Source: Mycoplana rhizolycopersici | Lineage (GTDB): Bacteria; Pseudomonadota; Alphaproteobacteria; Rhizobiales; Rhizobiaceae | Direction: 5' to 3' | Length of the DNA: 64,000 nucleotides | Assembly (NCBI RefSeq): GCF_013378445.1 | Contig: NZ_JABXYK010000020.1 | Span: 1-64,000, forward strand | Shown here: positions 26,025 to 34,638 of the stretch, piece after piece | Numbering within the stretch: position 1 is the first letter of the stretch | Layout: the number at the start of each line of letters is the position of its first letter | Translations under genes and position numbers: made by a program | The notes under the pieces: generated by a model | Told to the model about the DNA's origin: nothing | The model's database searches: none | The model's input: only the letters and a program-made list of their open reading frames with translations

Positions 26025-26069
26025 ATGAAAAACGCACGCAACATTTCGATCTGGTGGTGGGCTCGCTGA
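26025..26069 (+). CDS. trpL: trp leader peptide (TrpL)
   Basis: A 14-codon reading frame encoding MKNARNISIWWWAR, with three consecutive Trp codons followed by Arg and stop, the hallmark of the rhizobial trp attenuator peptide. When charged tRNA-Trp is scarce, ribosomes stall at the Trp codons and the downstream terminator should not form. In S. meliloti the matching transcript is also released as a trans-acting small RNA (rnTrpL) and the peptide has its own regulatory activity; whether this holds here is unknown. It has no ribosome site, which fits a leaderless mRNA. Confidence 0.93.
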   Translation: MKNARNISIWWWAR

Positions 26070-26073
26070 AGCG

Positions 26074-26138
26074 GCCTCGACCAGTCACGCGTGATTGAAA
26101 CGAACAGCCGCCCGGAAACCTCGAGGCGGCTTTTTCTT
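26074..26138 (+). promoter_or_regulatory. trp attenuator (terminator and competing stem)
   Basis: Terminator stem AGCCGCC (26106-26112) / GGCGGCT (26125-26131), followed by TTTTCTTTT. The 3' arm can instead extend a competing pairing, GCCTCGA (26074-26080) with TCGAGGC (26121-26127). The two structures share bases 26125-26127 and so exclude each other, the classic attenuator logic. Confidence 0.85.
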
Positions 26139-26179
26139 TTCGGGCCGCAGGTAGACCGGGCCGAACAGGAGAGCAGGGA

Positions 26180-28369
26180 ATGGTGACGAAGCAACTGGAG
26201 GACGGCGCGGAGTCTTACGAGACGCGGGGCGGCATTACCGTTATCCGCCGGCGCCGGGACGCCGACTACGCCAACGCGATTTCCACCTATGTGGACAAGC
26301 TCGACGAGCACCGCGGCGCGGTCTTTTCCTCCAACTACGAATATCCCGGCCGCTACACCCGTTGGGATACCGCGATCGTGGACCCGCCGCTCGGCATCTC
26401 CTCCTTCGGCCGCAACGTCTGGATCGAGGCCTATAACGGCCGGGGCGAGGCGCTGCTCGAAATCATCAAGCCGCGCCTGCAAAGCGTCGCCGAGCTTTCG
26501 CTGGGGGCATCGACGCCGCGCCGGCTCGACCTGACGGTGAACGCGCCGGATCGCGTCTTCACCGAGGAGGAACGTTCGAAGATCCCGACCGTGTTCACGG
26601 TGCTGCGCGCGGTGACGGACCTGTTCCATTCCGCCGAGGACGCCAACCTCGGCTTTTACGGCGCTTTCGGCTACGATCTCGCCTTCCAGTTCGACGCGAT
26701 CGACCTGAAGCTGGAGCGGCCGGACGACCAGCGCGACATGGTGCTGTTTCTGCCCGACGAAATCCTGGTGGTCGACCACTATGCCGCCAAGGCCTGGATC
26801 GACCGCTACGATTTTGAAAAGGGCGGGGTCACCACCGAGGGACGCGAGCAGGCGATCGCCTCCGAACCTTTCCGCACGTCGGATACCATTCCGCCGCATG
26901 GTGATCACCGGCCGGGCGAGTATGCCGAACTGGTCACCAAGGCGAAGGAGAGTTTCCGCCGCGGCGACCTGTTCGAGGTGGTGCCGGGACAGAAATTCTT
27001 CGAGCGCTGCGACAGCAAGCCGTCGGAGATCTCGCTCCGGCTGAAGGCGATCAACCCGTCGCCCTATTCCTTCTTCATCAACCTCGGCAATCAGGAATAT
27101 CTCGTCGGCGCTTCGCCGGAGATGTTCGTGCGCGTGTCCGGCCGCCGTATCGAGACCTGCCCGATCTCGGGTACGATCAAGCGCGGCGACGACCCGATTG
27201 CCGACTCGGAGCAGATCCTCAAGCTCCTCAATTCCAAGAAGGACGAGTCCGAACTCACGATGTGCTCGGACGTCGATCGTAACGACAAGAGCCGCGTGTG
27301 CGAGCCCGGTTCGGTCAAGGTGATCGGCCGTCGTCAGATCGAGATGTATTCGCGGCTGATCCACACGGTGGACCACATCGAGGGCCGCCTGCGCGACGAC
27401 ATGGATGCCTTCGACGGCTTTCTCAGCCATGCCTGGGCGGTGACCGTCACCGGGGCGCCAAAACTCTGGGCGATGCGCTTCATCGAGGCGCACGAGAAGA
27501 GCCCGCGGCTGTGGTATGGTGGGGCCATTGGCATGGTCGGCTTCAACGGTGACATGAACACGGGCCTGACGCTGCGCACCATCCGCATCAAGGACGGGAT
27601 TGCGGAGGTCAGGGCCGGCGCGACGCTGCTCAACGATTCCAACCCGCAGGAAGAAGAAGCCGAAACCGAACTGAAGGCATCCGCCATGATCGCAGCCATC
27701 CGTGACGCCAAGGCCGGAAACGCTTCAAAGACGCAACGTGACGTTGCTTCGGTCGGCGCCGGCGTCAACATCCTGCTCGTCGATCACGAGGACAGTTTCG
27801 TCCATACGCTGGCGAACTATTTCCGCCAGACCGGGGCGACGGTGACGACGGTGCGCACGCCGGTCGCCGAAGAGCTGTTCGACCGGCTGAAGCCCGACCT
27901 CGTCGTGCTTTCGCCCGGACCCGGCAGCCCGAAGGACTTCGACTGCAAGGCGACGATCAAGAAGGCGCGCGCACGCGACCTGCCGATCTTCGGCGTCTGC
28001 CTCGGCCTGCAGGCGTTGGCGGAAGCCTATGGCGGCGATCTTCGGCAGCTTGCAGTGCCGATGCACGGCAAGCCGTCGCGCATCCGCGTGCTGGAGCCCG
28101 GCATCGTCTTCTCGGGTCTTGGCAAGGAGGTGACGGTCGGCCGCTATCATTCGATCTTCGCCGATCCGGCGACGCTGCCGCGCGACTTCATCATCACGGC
28201 GGAGAGCGAGGACGGCACGATCATGGGCATCGAGCATGCCAAGGAGCCGGTGGCCGCGGTCCAGTTCCACCCCGAATCGATCATGACGCTCGGCGGCGAC
28301 GCCGGCATGCGGATGATCGAGAACGTGGTGGCGCACCTGTCGCGAAAGGCGAAGACGAAGGCTGCATGA
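26180..28369 (+). CDS. trpE(G): fused anthranilate synthase TrpE(G)
   Basis: First committed step of tryptophan synthesis, chorismate plus glutamine to anthranilate. One 729-residue chain combines the large TrpE part (about residues 1-510) and the TrpG glutamine amidotransferase part (about 530-729), the fusion typical of rhizobia. In Trp[15 protein letters not shown] and [18 protein letters not shown] are clear, as is [20 protein letters not shown] near 500. In TrpG the catalytic triad appears as Cys607 (GVCLGLQ), His697 and Glu699 (QFHPES). It is governed by the upstream trpL attenuator and followed by a strong terminator. The start ATG at 26180 has GAGAGCAGGGA upstream. Confidence 0.97.
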   Translation: MVTKQLEDGAESYETRGGITVIRRRRDADYANAISTYVDKLDEHRGAVFSSNYEYPGRYTRWDTAIVDPPLGISSFGRNVWIEAYNGRGEALLEIIKPRLQSVAELSLGASTPRRLDLTVNAPDRVFTEEERSKIPTVFTVLRAVTDLFHSAEDANLGFYGAFGYDLAFQFDAIDLKLERPDDQRDMVLFLPDEILVVDHYAAKAWIDRYDFEKGGVTTEGREQAIASEPFRTSDTIPPHGDHRPGEYAELVTKAKESFRRGDLFEVVPGQKFFERCDSKPSEISLRLKAINPSPYSFFINLGNQEYLVGASPEMFVRVSGRRIETCPISGTIKRGDDPIADSEQILKLLNSKKDESELTMCSDVDRNDKSRVCEPGSVKVIGRRQIEMYSRLIHTVDHIEGRLRDDMDAFDGFLSHAWAVTVTGAPKLWAMRFIEAHEKSPRLWYGGAIGMVGFNGDMNTGLTLRTIRIKDGIAEVRAGATLLNDSNPQEEEAETELKASAMIAAIRDAKAGNASKTQRDVASVGAGVNILLVDHEDSFVHTLANYFRQTGATVTTVRTPVAEELFDRLKPDLVVLSPGPGSPKDFDCKATIKKARARDLPIFGVCLGLQALAEAYGGDLRQLAVPMHGKPSRIRVLEPGIVFSGLGKEVTVGRYHSIFADPATLPRDFIITAESEDGTIMGIEHAKEPVAAVQFHPESIMTLGGDAGMRMIENVVAHLSRKAKTKAA

Positions 28370-28425
28370 GCCGATTCCGGCTTTGACTTTTCGGCCGAAC
28401 CGGCCGATAGAGATGCCGATCACAG

Positions 28426-28456
28426 CCGCCTGCGCGACCCCCGCGCGGGCGGTTTT
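28426..28456 (+). terminator. terminator after trpE(G)
   Basis: CCGCCTGCGCG (28426-28436) pairs with CGCGCGGGCGG (28442-28452), one G-T wobble, five-base loop, followed by TTTT. Confidence 0.8.
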
Positions 28457-28507
28457 GCGTTGAAGGGCGAAACTCTGCAATTCGTTCGCATCCGCACTGG
28501 AGGCCAC

Positions 28508-29425
28508 ATGGCAAGCAACGGCAATCCTACCGTCAATCGGCTGGCCCTGATCGGCATCCCGATGGCCATTTTCGTGCTGGGGCTGAAGATGCTGGCCTGG
28601 TGGGTGACCGGCTCGGTGGCGCTGCTCTCGGATGCCCTGGAATCGACGGTGAACGTCGTTGCCGCCGTCGTTGCATGGGGCGCGATCCGCTACGCTTCGC
28701 GGCCGGCCGATGCGACCCATCCCTTCGGCCATCACAAGGCGGAATACGTCTCTGCGGTCATCGAGGGCGTCCTCATCGTTGTCGCCGCGTTGCTGATCCT
28801 GCAGGAGGCGATACCGAAGCTGTGGGCGCCGACGGTGCTCGAGCAGCCGGTGCTCGGGCTTGCGATAAACTTCCTGGCCGGCGTCATCAACGTCGTCTGG
28901 GCGACGATCCTCATCCGCGCCGGGCGCCGGCATCGCTCGCCCGCGCTTACCGCCGACGGTCATCACATCATGGCGGACGTCGTCACCTCGGCGGGTGTTC
29001 TGGTGGGCCTCATTCTGGTCGTTCTCACCGGTTATGCGATCCTCGATCCGGTGATGGCGATCCTTGTGGCGATCCACATCGTCTTCCAGGGCTGGAAGAT
29101 CATCATGAATTCCGTCAACGGACTGATGGACCATGCGATCGAGGCGGAGGAGGAAGCAGCCATCAAGCAAGCGATCGCCGTCAATGCGGACGGTTCGCTC
29201 GGCGTCCATGACCTAAAGACGCGCCGGGCCGGACAGGTGATCTTCGTCGAGTTCCATCTCGTGGTGCCGGCGAGGATGGCGGTCGGAGACGCGCACGACA
29301 TCTGCGACCGGCTGGAAGCGGCGATCGAGGGTGTCCGTCAGGGCGCGCAGGTTGCCATTCATGTGGAGCCGGAAACGGAAAAGGCACATGGTATCAGGGT
29401 GAAAGTGGAAAAGGCCAAGGCATGA
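28508..29425 (+). CDS. cation diffusion facilitator (CDF) family transporter
   Basis: A 305-residue inner-membrane antiporter that exports divalent metals, probably Zn, Fe, Mn or Co. Six hydrophobic segments are visible, with the site-A motif LLSDALEST in segment 2, [17 protein letters not shown] after segment 2, and [18 protein letters not shown] in segment 5, followed by a cytoplasmic domain ending [11 protein letters not shown]. The metal cannot be fixed from motifs alone. The ATG at 28508 has GGAGG six bases upstream. Its stop overlaps the queF start (ATGA, 29422-29425). Confidence 0.9.
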   Translation: MASNGNPTVNRLALIGIPMAIFVLGLKMLAWWVTGSVALLSDALESTVNVVAAVVAWGAIRYASRPADATHPFGHHKAEYVSAVIEGVLIVVAALLILQEAIPKLWAPTVLEQPVLGLAINFLAGVINVVWATILIRAGRRHRSPALTADGHHIMADVVTSAGVLVGLILVVLTGYAILDPVMAILVAIHIVFQGWKIIMNSVNGLMDHAIEAEEEAAIKQAIAVNADGSLGVHDLKTRRAGQVIFVEFHLVVPARMAVGDAHDICDRLEAAIEGVRQGAQVAIHVEPETEKAHGIRVKVEKAKA

Positions 29426-29886
29426 GCAAGACCGACGTTTCAAATCTCTCCCAACTCGGCCGCAATGTCGATCTGCCGTCGACACCGGAGGAGGCGGTCC
29501 TGGAAAAGGTGCCGAACGGCAACCAGGGCACGGACTATGTCGTGCGTTTCACCGCGCCGGAATTTACCTCGCTCTGCCCGATGACCGGGCAGCCCGACTT
29601 CGCTCATATCGTCATCGACTACATTCCCGATGCGTCGCTGGTGGAATCGAAGTCGCTGAAGCTGTTCCTGCACTCCTTCCGCAACCACGGCGCCTTCCAC
29701 GAGGACTGCTCGATCTATATCGCCAAGCGTCTGGTGGAACTGCTTGCCCCGAAGTGGCTCAGGATCGGCGCCTACTGGTATCCGCGCGGCGGCATCCCGA
29801 TCGACGTCTTCTGGCAGACGGGGACTGTGCCGGATGGCGTCTGGCTGCCGGATCAGGGCGTGCCGACCTATCGCGGGCGTGGTTGA
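29422..29886 (+). CDS. queF: NADPH-dependent preQ0 reductase QueF
   Basis: Reduces the nitrile of preQ0 to preQ1, the last free-base step in queuosine synthesis. The 154-residue size marks the short, single-domain (type I) form. The catalytic Cys lies in [16 protein letters not shown], and the QueF motif appears as [20 protein letters not shown]. It is co-translated with the CDF gene in front. Other queuosine genes are not in this window. Confidence 0.97.
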   Translation: MSKTDVSNLSQLGRNVDLPSTPEEAVLEKVPNGNQGTDYVVRFTAPEFTSLCPMTGQPDFAHIVIDYIPDASLVESKSLKLFLHSFRNHGAFHEDCSIYIAKRLVELLAPKWLRIGAYWYPRGGIPIDVFWQTGTVPDGVWLPDQGVPTYRGRG

Positions 29887-30061
29887 ATTCACGAAAGTCG
29901 GCCGAAGCGCGATGCGGTGGTGGACGCGCGACATTCAAGGCGGAAATCGGCCGGCAAAAGAAAGCGCCGCTCGTCGGTTTGCGGCGGGCGGCGCCGGCAT
30001 GGGGCGTTCGGCGCATTCGGCCGGAACGCCTGCTCGGTTATTTCCCGACAGGCCGTTTCCG

Positions 30062-30083
30062 GCCTGACGGGGTGCCGTCAGGC
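30062..30083. terminator. terminator-like hairpin between convergent genes
   Basis: GCCTGACGG (30062-30070) / CCGTCAGGC (30075-30083), 9-bp perfect stem with a GGTG loop and no T tract. It overlaps the stop codon of the SPW gene and lies downstream of queF. Confidence 0.5.
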
Positions 30084-30431
30084 GTGCGAATGCGGGTGGC
30101 GGAAGTCCCAGACTGCCCATGCCGACAGAGCGGCGGTGCAGAGTCCTAGGATGACATGCGTCCACATCGCGTTCGTATTGGCCATGAAGCCGAGCATCCA
30201 AGGCGAGGCGACCAGCCACAGGCCGATCACCATGTTTACCCATTCCTCCCATTCCGCAAAGGCGGAAAGCGTCATGATCGCGCAGGCGCCGAGGACGATG
30301 GCGGCGATCCAGGCGTTCCAGCTTGGCGTCAGGTCGGCGGCGAAACCGACGACCCAGGGAGAGATGAACAGGCAAAACGCCAAGATCAGAGTGACCAGAT
30401 CCTGACCTCTCCGTCCAGACATCATGTTCAT
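30078..30431 (-). CDS. SPW-repeat inner-membrane protein
   Basis: A 117-residue protein with four hydrophobic segments and two copies of the SPW repeat, seen as LFISPWVVGF and LVASPWMLGF about 50 residues apart. Such proteins are widespread and unstudied in detail. The start ATG at 30431 has GGAGG seven bases upstream. It is a single-gene unit with an AT-rich promoter area upstream (about 30470-30530). Confidence 0.88.
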   Translation of the reverse strand: MNMMSGRRGQDLVTLILAFCLFISPWVVGFAADLTPSWNAWIAAIVLGACAIMTLSAFAEWEEWVNMVIGLWLVASPWMLGFMANTNAMWTHVILGLCTAALSAWAVWDFRHPHSHA

Positions 30432-30603
30432 GCTGCAACCTCCGTTCGTGAGGCATTTTCACGCCGCACACGGTTGTGTGGCGTATTATTAGTGTACTCT
30501 AAAAAATACTTTATTTCAAAATGTTAAGTTCTGTCGTCGCGCTCTTGTGAAGCCGCCGTGCACCAAGGCCGTGTGTCGGAGAGAAGAGGCGCTGTGCGAG
30601 GCA

Positions 30604-30631
30604 CGACGCTGCAGCGGTGGCTGCAGCGTCG
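30604..30631. terminator. strong hairpin downstream of hupE-like gene
   Basis: CGACGCTGCAGC (30604-30615) / GCTGCAGCGTCG (30620-30631), a perfect 12-bp stem around a GGTG loop, 18 bp past the HupE-like stop (minus strand). There is no T tract, so it may act as an mRNA-stabilising 3' hairpin or a rho-dependent end. Confidence 0.5.
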
Positions 30632-30648
30632 ATGCAAAGCCAGCGCGC

Positions 30649-31227
30649 TCAGCCGAAGGCGAGGGCAACGCCTGCAAGCGCGGTGGCGGCGCCAAGAATG
30701 CGCGTCACGATACGGCCGCCGGTGATCCGCCCGATGCCAAGGCCAAGTGCGATGCCGGCGACATGCAGCAGTGCGGTTGCGATCACGAATCCGGTTGCAA
30801 AGGGCAGGGCACCGGCGACACCGAGCTCGCCGCCATGGGCGTGACCGTGGAAGAGCGCGAAGACGGCGACGATCGCGGCCGAGACGGCCGGATCGAGGCG
30901 GACGGCCATCGCCACCAGCAGGCCCAGGGCCACGACCGAGGCGAGGATCACCGGCTCGACGAAGGGCAGCGAGACGCCCGCGACGGCAAGGCCGAAGCCG
31001 AGTGCCATCATCGCCACGAAAGCCGCCGGTACCGCCCCCATTGCCCTTCCGCCGATCTGCGCCGCCCACAGGCCGACGGCAACCATGACGAGGATGTGAT
31101 CGAGGCCGAACAGCGGATGGGAGAAGCCGGCCATGAAGGAGCCGTGTTCCTGCGGGTTGAGGTGGGCGAAGGCCGGAGCGGCCGATGCGGCGGTCAAGCC
31201 GAGCGCGAGCAGAAGGCGTTTGAACAT
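30649..31227 (-). CDS. HupE/UreJ family membrane protein
   Basis: A 192-residue protein with a cleavable signal or first membrane segment (residues 1-21, ending PAFA) followed by the family's HLNPQEHGSFMAGFSHPLFGLDH stretch (quoted partly as GSFMAGFSHPLFGLDH), a motif proposed to bind nickel, and five or six hydrophobic segments; HGHAHGGEL occurs mid-protein. Members act as nickel or cobalt permeases supplying hydrogenase or urease. No hydrogenase, urease or cobalamin genes are in the window, so the metal is not known. It is divergently oriented to the ClpP gene across 260 bp without a recognisable gene. Confidence 0.87.
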   Translation of the reverse strand: MFKRLLLALGLTAASAAPAFAHLNPQEHGSFMAGFSHPLFGLDHILVMVAVGLWAAQIGGRAMGAVPAAFVAMMALGFGLAVAGVSLPFVEPVILASVVALGLLVAMAVRLDPAVSAAIVAVFALFHGHAHGGELGVAGALPFATGFVIATALLHVAGIALGLGIGRITGGRIVTRILGAATALAGVALAFG

Positions 31228-31487
31228 AATGTCCCCAGAGTAAATCCGGCCGTGGGAGACAGCCGGTTCGTTTCGTCAATACATCCGGTATCTTAGGGTC
31301 GCGAACGGCCGTGTCCATACGTAAAGATGCGCAAGTCCGGCCGCGTCCCTGTCGATCATTTACCCTTTTTCCCGGTGGTGTTTGCCGCCTCTATCGCCCG
31401 GCTTGCGTTTTGTTGCATTGTCTTGGCACGTGAGTCGCATTATCTGACTGCGGCAAGACCTATGAGACAACAGGCGGAGAGTTGCCG

Positions 31488-32066
31488 ATGAGCGACGAAG
31501 AAGACAAGAAGACCGAGCTGCCGCTCGGCAAGGAAACCGAGGCGAACCTGTTCAAGTCGCGCTCGATCTTCATCTATGGCGGCATCAACCAGGAGCTGGC
31601 ACAGAAGGTCAACTCGCAGCTCGTGGCGCTCGCCGCTGCCAGCGACGAGGACATCCGCATCTTCGTCAACTCTCCGGGCGGCCACGTCGAGTCCGGCGAC
31701 AGCATCCACGACATGATCAAGTTCATCAAGCCGAAGGTGTGGATGATCGGCACCGGCTGGGTCGCCTCCGCCGGCGCGCTGATCTATGTCGCCGCTCCAA
31801 AGGAGCGCCGGATCTGCCTGCCGAACACGCGCTTTTTGCTGCACCAACCGTCCGGCGGCACGCGTGGCATGGCTTCGGACATCGAGATCCAGGCCCGCGA
31901 GATCATCAAGATGAACGAGCGCCTGAACAAGATCTTCGCAGACGCAACCGGCCAGCCGATCGAAAAGATCGCCAAGGATACGGACCGCGACTACTGGCTA
32001 TCGGCCAAGGATGCGATCGAATACGGTCTCGTTTCGCGGATCGTCACGTCGCAGGCCGATATCTGA
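31488..32066 (+). CDS. ClpP-family protease subunit (non-canonical paralogue)
   Basis: A 192-residue Clp protease proteolytic subunit. The substrate-binding strand [18 protein letters not shown] is followed by the nucleophile Ser in [15 protein letters not shown], the catalytic His in FLLHQPSGG, and a catalytic Asp probably in [18 protein letters not shown]. The serine motif differs from the usual GQAASMGA, and no clpX or tig gene is adjacent, so this is one of the extra ClpP proteins of rhizobia, not the housekeeping one. The ATG at 31488 with GGCGGAGA upstream is preferred to the TTG at 31482. A classic terminator follows the stop. Confidence 0.9.
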   Translation: MSDEEDKKTELPLGKETEANLFKSRSIFIYGGINQELAQKVNSQLVALAAASDEDIRIFVNSPGGHVESGDSIHDMIKFIKPKVWMIGTGWVASAGALIYVAAPKERRICLPNTRFLLHQPSGGTRGMASDIEIQAREIIKMNERLNKIFADATGQPIEKIAKDTDRDYWLSAKDAIEYGLVSRIVTSQADI

Positions 32067-32090
32067 GCAGGCCTGCACTGCGCGTTACCA

Positions 32091-32130
32091 AGCGCCTTCC
32101 GTCGCCCTGACGGAGGGCGCTTTTCATTTT
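32091..32130 (+). terminator. terminator after clpP paralogue
   Basis: AGCGCCTTCCGTC (32091-32103) pairs with GACGGAGGGCGCT (32109-32121), one wobble, followed by TTTTCATTTT. Confidence 0.92.
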
Positions 32131-32209
32131 GTCGATGGCGATCTCACGCCGCGGTCTTCGCGATCAAGACATGCGCAAATCCGCGAGATCGCGATCGGCT
32201 TCCGGCTGA

Positions 32210-32410
32210 TCACCAGCCGGCAGTCGCCGGCGTTACTTCCATGCCCATCTGCCGGGCATAGACGCATGAGTCGTAGTTGGTATTGGAGGGGCCTCCGAAG
32301 CGACGGAAGCAGTAGTTGGTCGCGTCGAGCGTCTTCTGGCTCGGCGGATTCGACTGACAGCCGACCGATAGTACGGCCATGATTGCGAGCATCGCGTAGC
32401 GGACCTTCAT
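32210..32410 (-). CDS. small lipoprotein
   Basis: A 66-residue protein starting MKVRYAMLAIMAVLSVGC, a lipoprotein signal with lipobox LSVGC (Cys18). The mature part has two more Cys residues (NYCFRRFGG and SCVYARQMG) spaced so that a disulphide is likely. Family unknown. The ATG at 32410 has AGGGA eight bases upstream. It points away from the leuL promoter. Confidence 0.75.
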   Translation of the reverse strand: MKVRYAMLAIMAVLSVGCQSNPPSQKTLDATNYCFRRFGGPSNTNYDSCVYARQMGMEVTPATAGW

Positions 32411-32499
32411 CGTTTCATTCCCTTGCGGCGGCTGCCGATCGGCGCCATCGGCAAAGACTATCCCCGGCCAGCGGTTTTCACAAATCATCTAGCCGCGAC

Positions 32500-32528
32500 T
32501 TGCGCCCTTGCGGGTTCGCGGCTATAAG
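32500..32528 (+). promoter_or_regulatory. leuL promoter (leaderless)
   Basis: TTGCGC (32500-32505), a 17-bp spacer and TATAAG (32523-32528). The ATG of the leucine-rich leader frame is eight bases beyond the -10 box, so transcription should start on or beside it. The layout matches that of trpL. Confidence 0.65.
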
Positions 32529-32535
32529 CCGGTCC

Positions 32536-32661
32536 ATGTCCAAGAGCGAAAGCAACATCGTCGCACGCATATCGCGCAGCCGTCAGGCCGCCCGCGAACG
32601 CGCGCGCAGCTTCACCTCGCTCCTTCTTCTCGGCCTTACGCGCGGTTGCCGGGTCCTTTGA
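32536..32661 (+). CDS. leuL: probable leucine leader peptide (LeuL)
   Basis: A 41-codon frame (MSKSESNIVARISRSRQ at the start) that ends in SFTSLLLLGLTRGCRVL, with four consecutive Leu codons (CTC CTT CTT CTC) and two more nearby. It precedes leuA by 164 bp, has no ribosome site and starts at the predicted transcription start, which makes it a good candidate for a leaderless attenuator peptide sensing leucyl-tRNA. It is longer than usual for such peptides; the Arg-rich N-terminal half is a surprise. The symbol is inferred. Confidence 0.72.
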   Translation: MSKSESNIVARISRSRQAARERARSFTSLLLLGLTRGCRVL

Positions 32662-32705
32662 GGAGCGCCCGGCGGCCGAAAAGCCCGCCGGCACAAGTGC
32701 TCCTC
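32660..32705 (+). promoter_or_regulatory. putative leu attenuator hairpin
   Basis: GAGGAGC (32660-32666), overlapping the leader stop codon, pairs with GCTCCTC (32699-32705), and inside it CCGGCGG (32669-32675) pairs with CCGCCGG (32685-32691). The Leu codons end about 20 bases earlier. A later GC-rich pairing around 32728-32751 ends in CTTTCG and may be the terminator, but its T tract is weak. Confidence 0.55.
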
Positions 32706-32825
32706 GCATTACCCCTATCGTAAATTTCCCGGGCGCCCGACGAAGGGCCGCTTTCGCCGTCGCCAAGCGAGCTTCGATCCGCTATGAGGCTGCATGCGAG
32801 AGCCGGGACGAGAAGAGACAGGCAC

Positions 32826-34535
32826 ATGAGCACCACTATCGACACCCGTAAGAGCGGCATGAGCAACGCCGCCGTGAAGTATCAGCCCTATCCGCAGGTC
32901 AACATTCCCGACCGCACCTGGCCCGGCAAGACGATCGACCAGGCGCCGATCTGGTGTTCGGTGGACCTGCGCGACGGCAACCAGTCGCTCGTCAACCCGA
33001 TGGGCCATGACCGCAAGGCCCGCATGTTCCAGCTCCTGCTGGACATGAACTTCAAGGAAATCGAGATCGGCTTCCCGTCCGCTTCGCAGACGGACTTCGA
33101 CTTCGCCCGCTGGTGCGTCGAGCAGGGCAACGTTCCCGACGACGTCTCGTTGCAGGTGCTCGTCCAGTGCCGGCCGGAGCTGATCACCCGTACCTTCGAG
33201 GCTCTCGAGGGCGCGAAGCGGCCGATCATCCATTTCTACAACTCGACCAGCGAGTTGCAGCGCCGTGTCGTGTTCGCCAAGGACGTGGCCGGCATCAAGC
33301 AGATCGCCACCGACGCGGCCAAGATGATCACCGACATGGCGGCGAAGGCCGGCGGCGACTACCGCTTCGAATACTCGCCGGAGAGCTTCACGGGCACCGA
33401 GCTCGAGGTAGCGCTGGAGATCTGCAACGCGGTTACCGAGATCGTGCGGCCGACGGCGGAGAACAAGCTGATCATCAACCTGCCATCGACCGTCGAGATG
33501 GCGACGCCGAACGTCTATGCCGACCAGATCGAATGGATGTGCCGCAACCTCGACAACCGCGAAAACCTGATCGTCTCGCTGCACCCGCACAATGACCGCG
33601 GCACCGGGATCGCTGCGACCGAGCTCGGCCTGATGGCGGGCGCGGACCGCGTCGAAGGCACGCTGTTCGGCAACGGCGAGCGCACCGGCAATGTGGACGT
33701 CGTGACGCTGGCGCTCAACATGTACACGCAAGGCGTCGATCCGGGGCTCGACTGCACCGACATCGAGCGCATCAAGGCGGTCTACGAATATTCCAACGAG
33801 ATGATCATCCCCGAGCGCCACCCTTATGTCGGCGAACTGGTCTATACCGCTTTTTCGGGCTCGCACCAGGATGCGATCAACAAGGGCATGAAGGCGATCA
33901 AGACCGCCAACAAGCCGCTGTGGGAGGTGCCCTACCTGCCGATCGATCCGCAGGATGTCGGGCGTACCTACGAGGCGATCATCCGCATCAACTCGCAGTC
34001 GGGCAAGGGCGGCATCGCCTACATCCTGCAGCAGGATCACGGCATCAACCTGCCGCGCAACCTGCAGGTCGAGTTCCGCGAGGACATCCAGCGCATTACC
34101 GACGAACAGGGCGTGGAACTGCCATCGCAGCGCATCTACGAGCGCTTCGTCGAACGCTATGTGAGCCAGCCGGATGCGCGGCTGCGCTTCGTCGACCACC
34201 ACACCTATCCCGATACCGCGCACAAGGGCGTGCGAATCGTTGCGGCCGAGATCACCGATCGCAATGAGACGAAGCGGATCGAGGGGCAGGGCACCGGGCC
34301 TATCGACGGCTTCATCCATGCGCTTTCGATTTATACCGGCATCGAGATGTCCGTCGTCGACTATTCCGAACACTCCCTCCAGAAGGGCTCGAATGCGGCG
34401 GCGATCGCCTATGTCGAGATCGCCCATCCCGGTGGAAAGCTTTTCGGCGTCGGCATGAACACCAACATCGTCACCGCCTCGCTGGAAGCGATCGTCTCTG
34501 CGGCCAATCGCGTTCTGGAAGAAGCCGGCCGCTGA
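32826..34535 (+). CDS. leuA: 2-isopropylmalate synthase
   Basis: First committed enzyme of leucine synthesis: acetyl-CoA plus 2-ketoisovalerate to 2-isopropylmalate. The 569-residue chain is of the longer type (LeuA type 2). The catalytic barrel begins with VDLRDGNQSLVNPM, and divalent-metal ligands appear as His253 and His255 (LHPHNDRG). A regulatory allosteric domain occupies the last about 130 residues, consistent with feedback by leucine. The frame opens at 32784, but the ATG at 32826 has AGAGACAGG in front and gives the natural start. It is probably controlled by the leucine leader upstream and ends at a strong terminator. Confidence 0.97.
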   Translation: MSTTIDTRKSGMSNAAVKYQPYPQVNIPDRTWPGKTIDQAPIWCSVDLRDGNQSLVNPMGHDRKARMFQLLLDMNFKEIEIGFPSASQTDFDFARWCVEQGNVPDDVSLQVLVQCRPELITRTFEALEGAKRPIIHFYNSTSELQRRVVFAKDVAGIKQIATDAAKMITDMAAKAGGDYRFEYSPESFTGTELEVALEICNAVTEIVRPTAENKLIINLPSTVEMATPNVYADQIEWMCRNLDNRENLIVSLHPHNDRGTGIAATELGLMAGADRVEGTLFGNGERTGNVDVVTLALNMYTQGVDPGLDCTDIERIKAVYEYSNEMIIPERHPYVGELVYTAFSGSHQDAINKGMKAIKTANKPLWEVPYLPIDPQDVGRTYEAIIRINSQSGKGGIAYILQQDHGINLPRNLQVEFREDIQRITDEQGVELPSQRIYERFVERYVSQPDARLRFVDHHTYPDTAHKGVRIVAAEITDRNETKRIEGQGTGPIDGFIHALSIYTGIEMSVVDYSEHSLQKGSNAAAIAYVEIAHPGGKLFGVGMNTNIVTASLEAIVSAANRVLEEAGR

Positions 34536-34558
34536 CATAGCGAGACAAAGGCAATTCG

Positions 34559-34588
34559 ACGCCGCTCCGCATTTCGGGGCGGCGTTTT
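34559..34588 (+). terminator. terminator after leuA
   Basis: ACGCCGCTCCG (34559-34569) / CGGGGCGGCGT (34575-34585), one wobble, five-base loop, then TTT. Confidence 0.88.
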
Positions 34589-34638
34589 CGCGTCCAAGTG
34601 GATCGTCGATAGCGTGAGGCGTCCGACGGAGCTGCGTG

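Noticed and set aside
32715-34538. 607-codon minus-strand frame
   Set aside because: Antisense to leuA, no start signal or motif.
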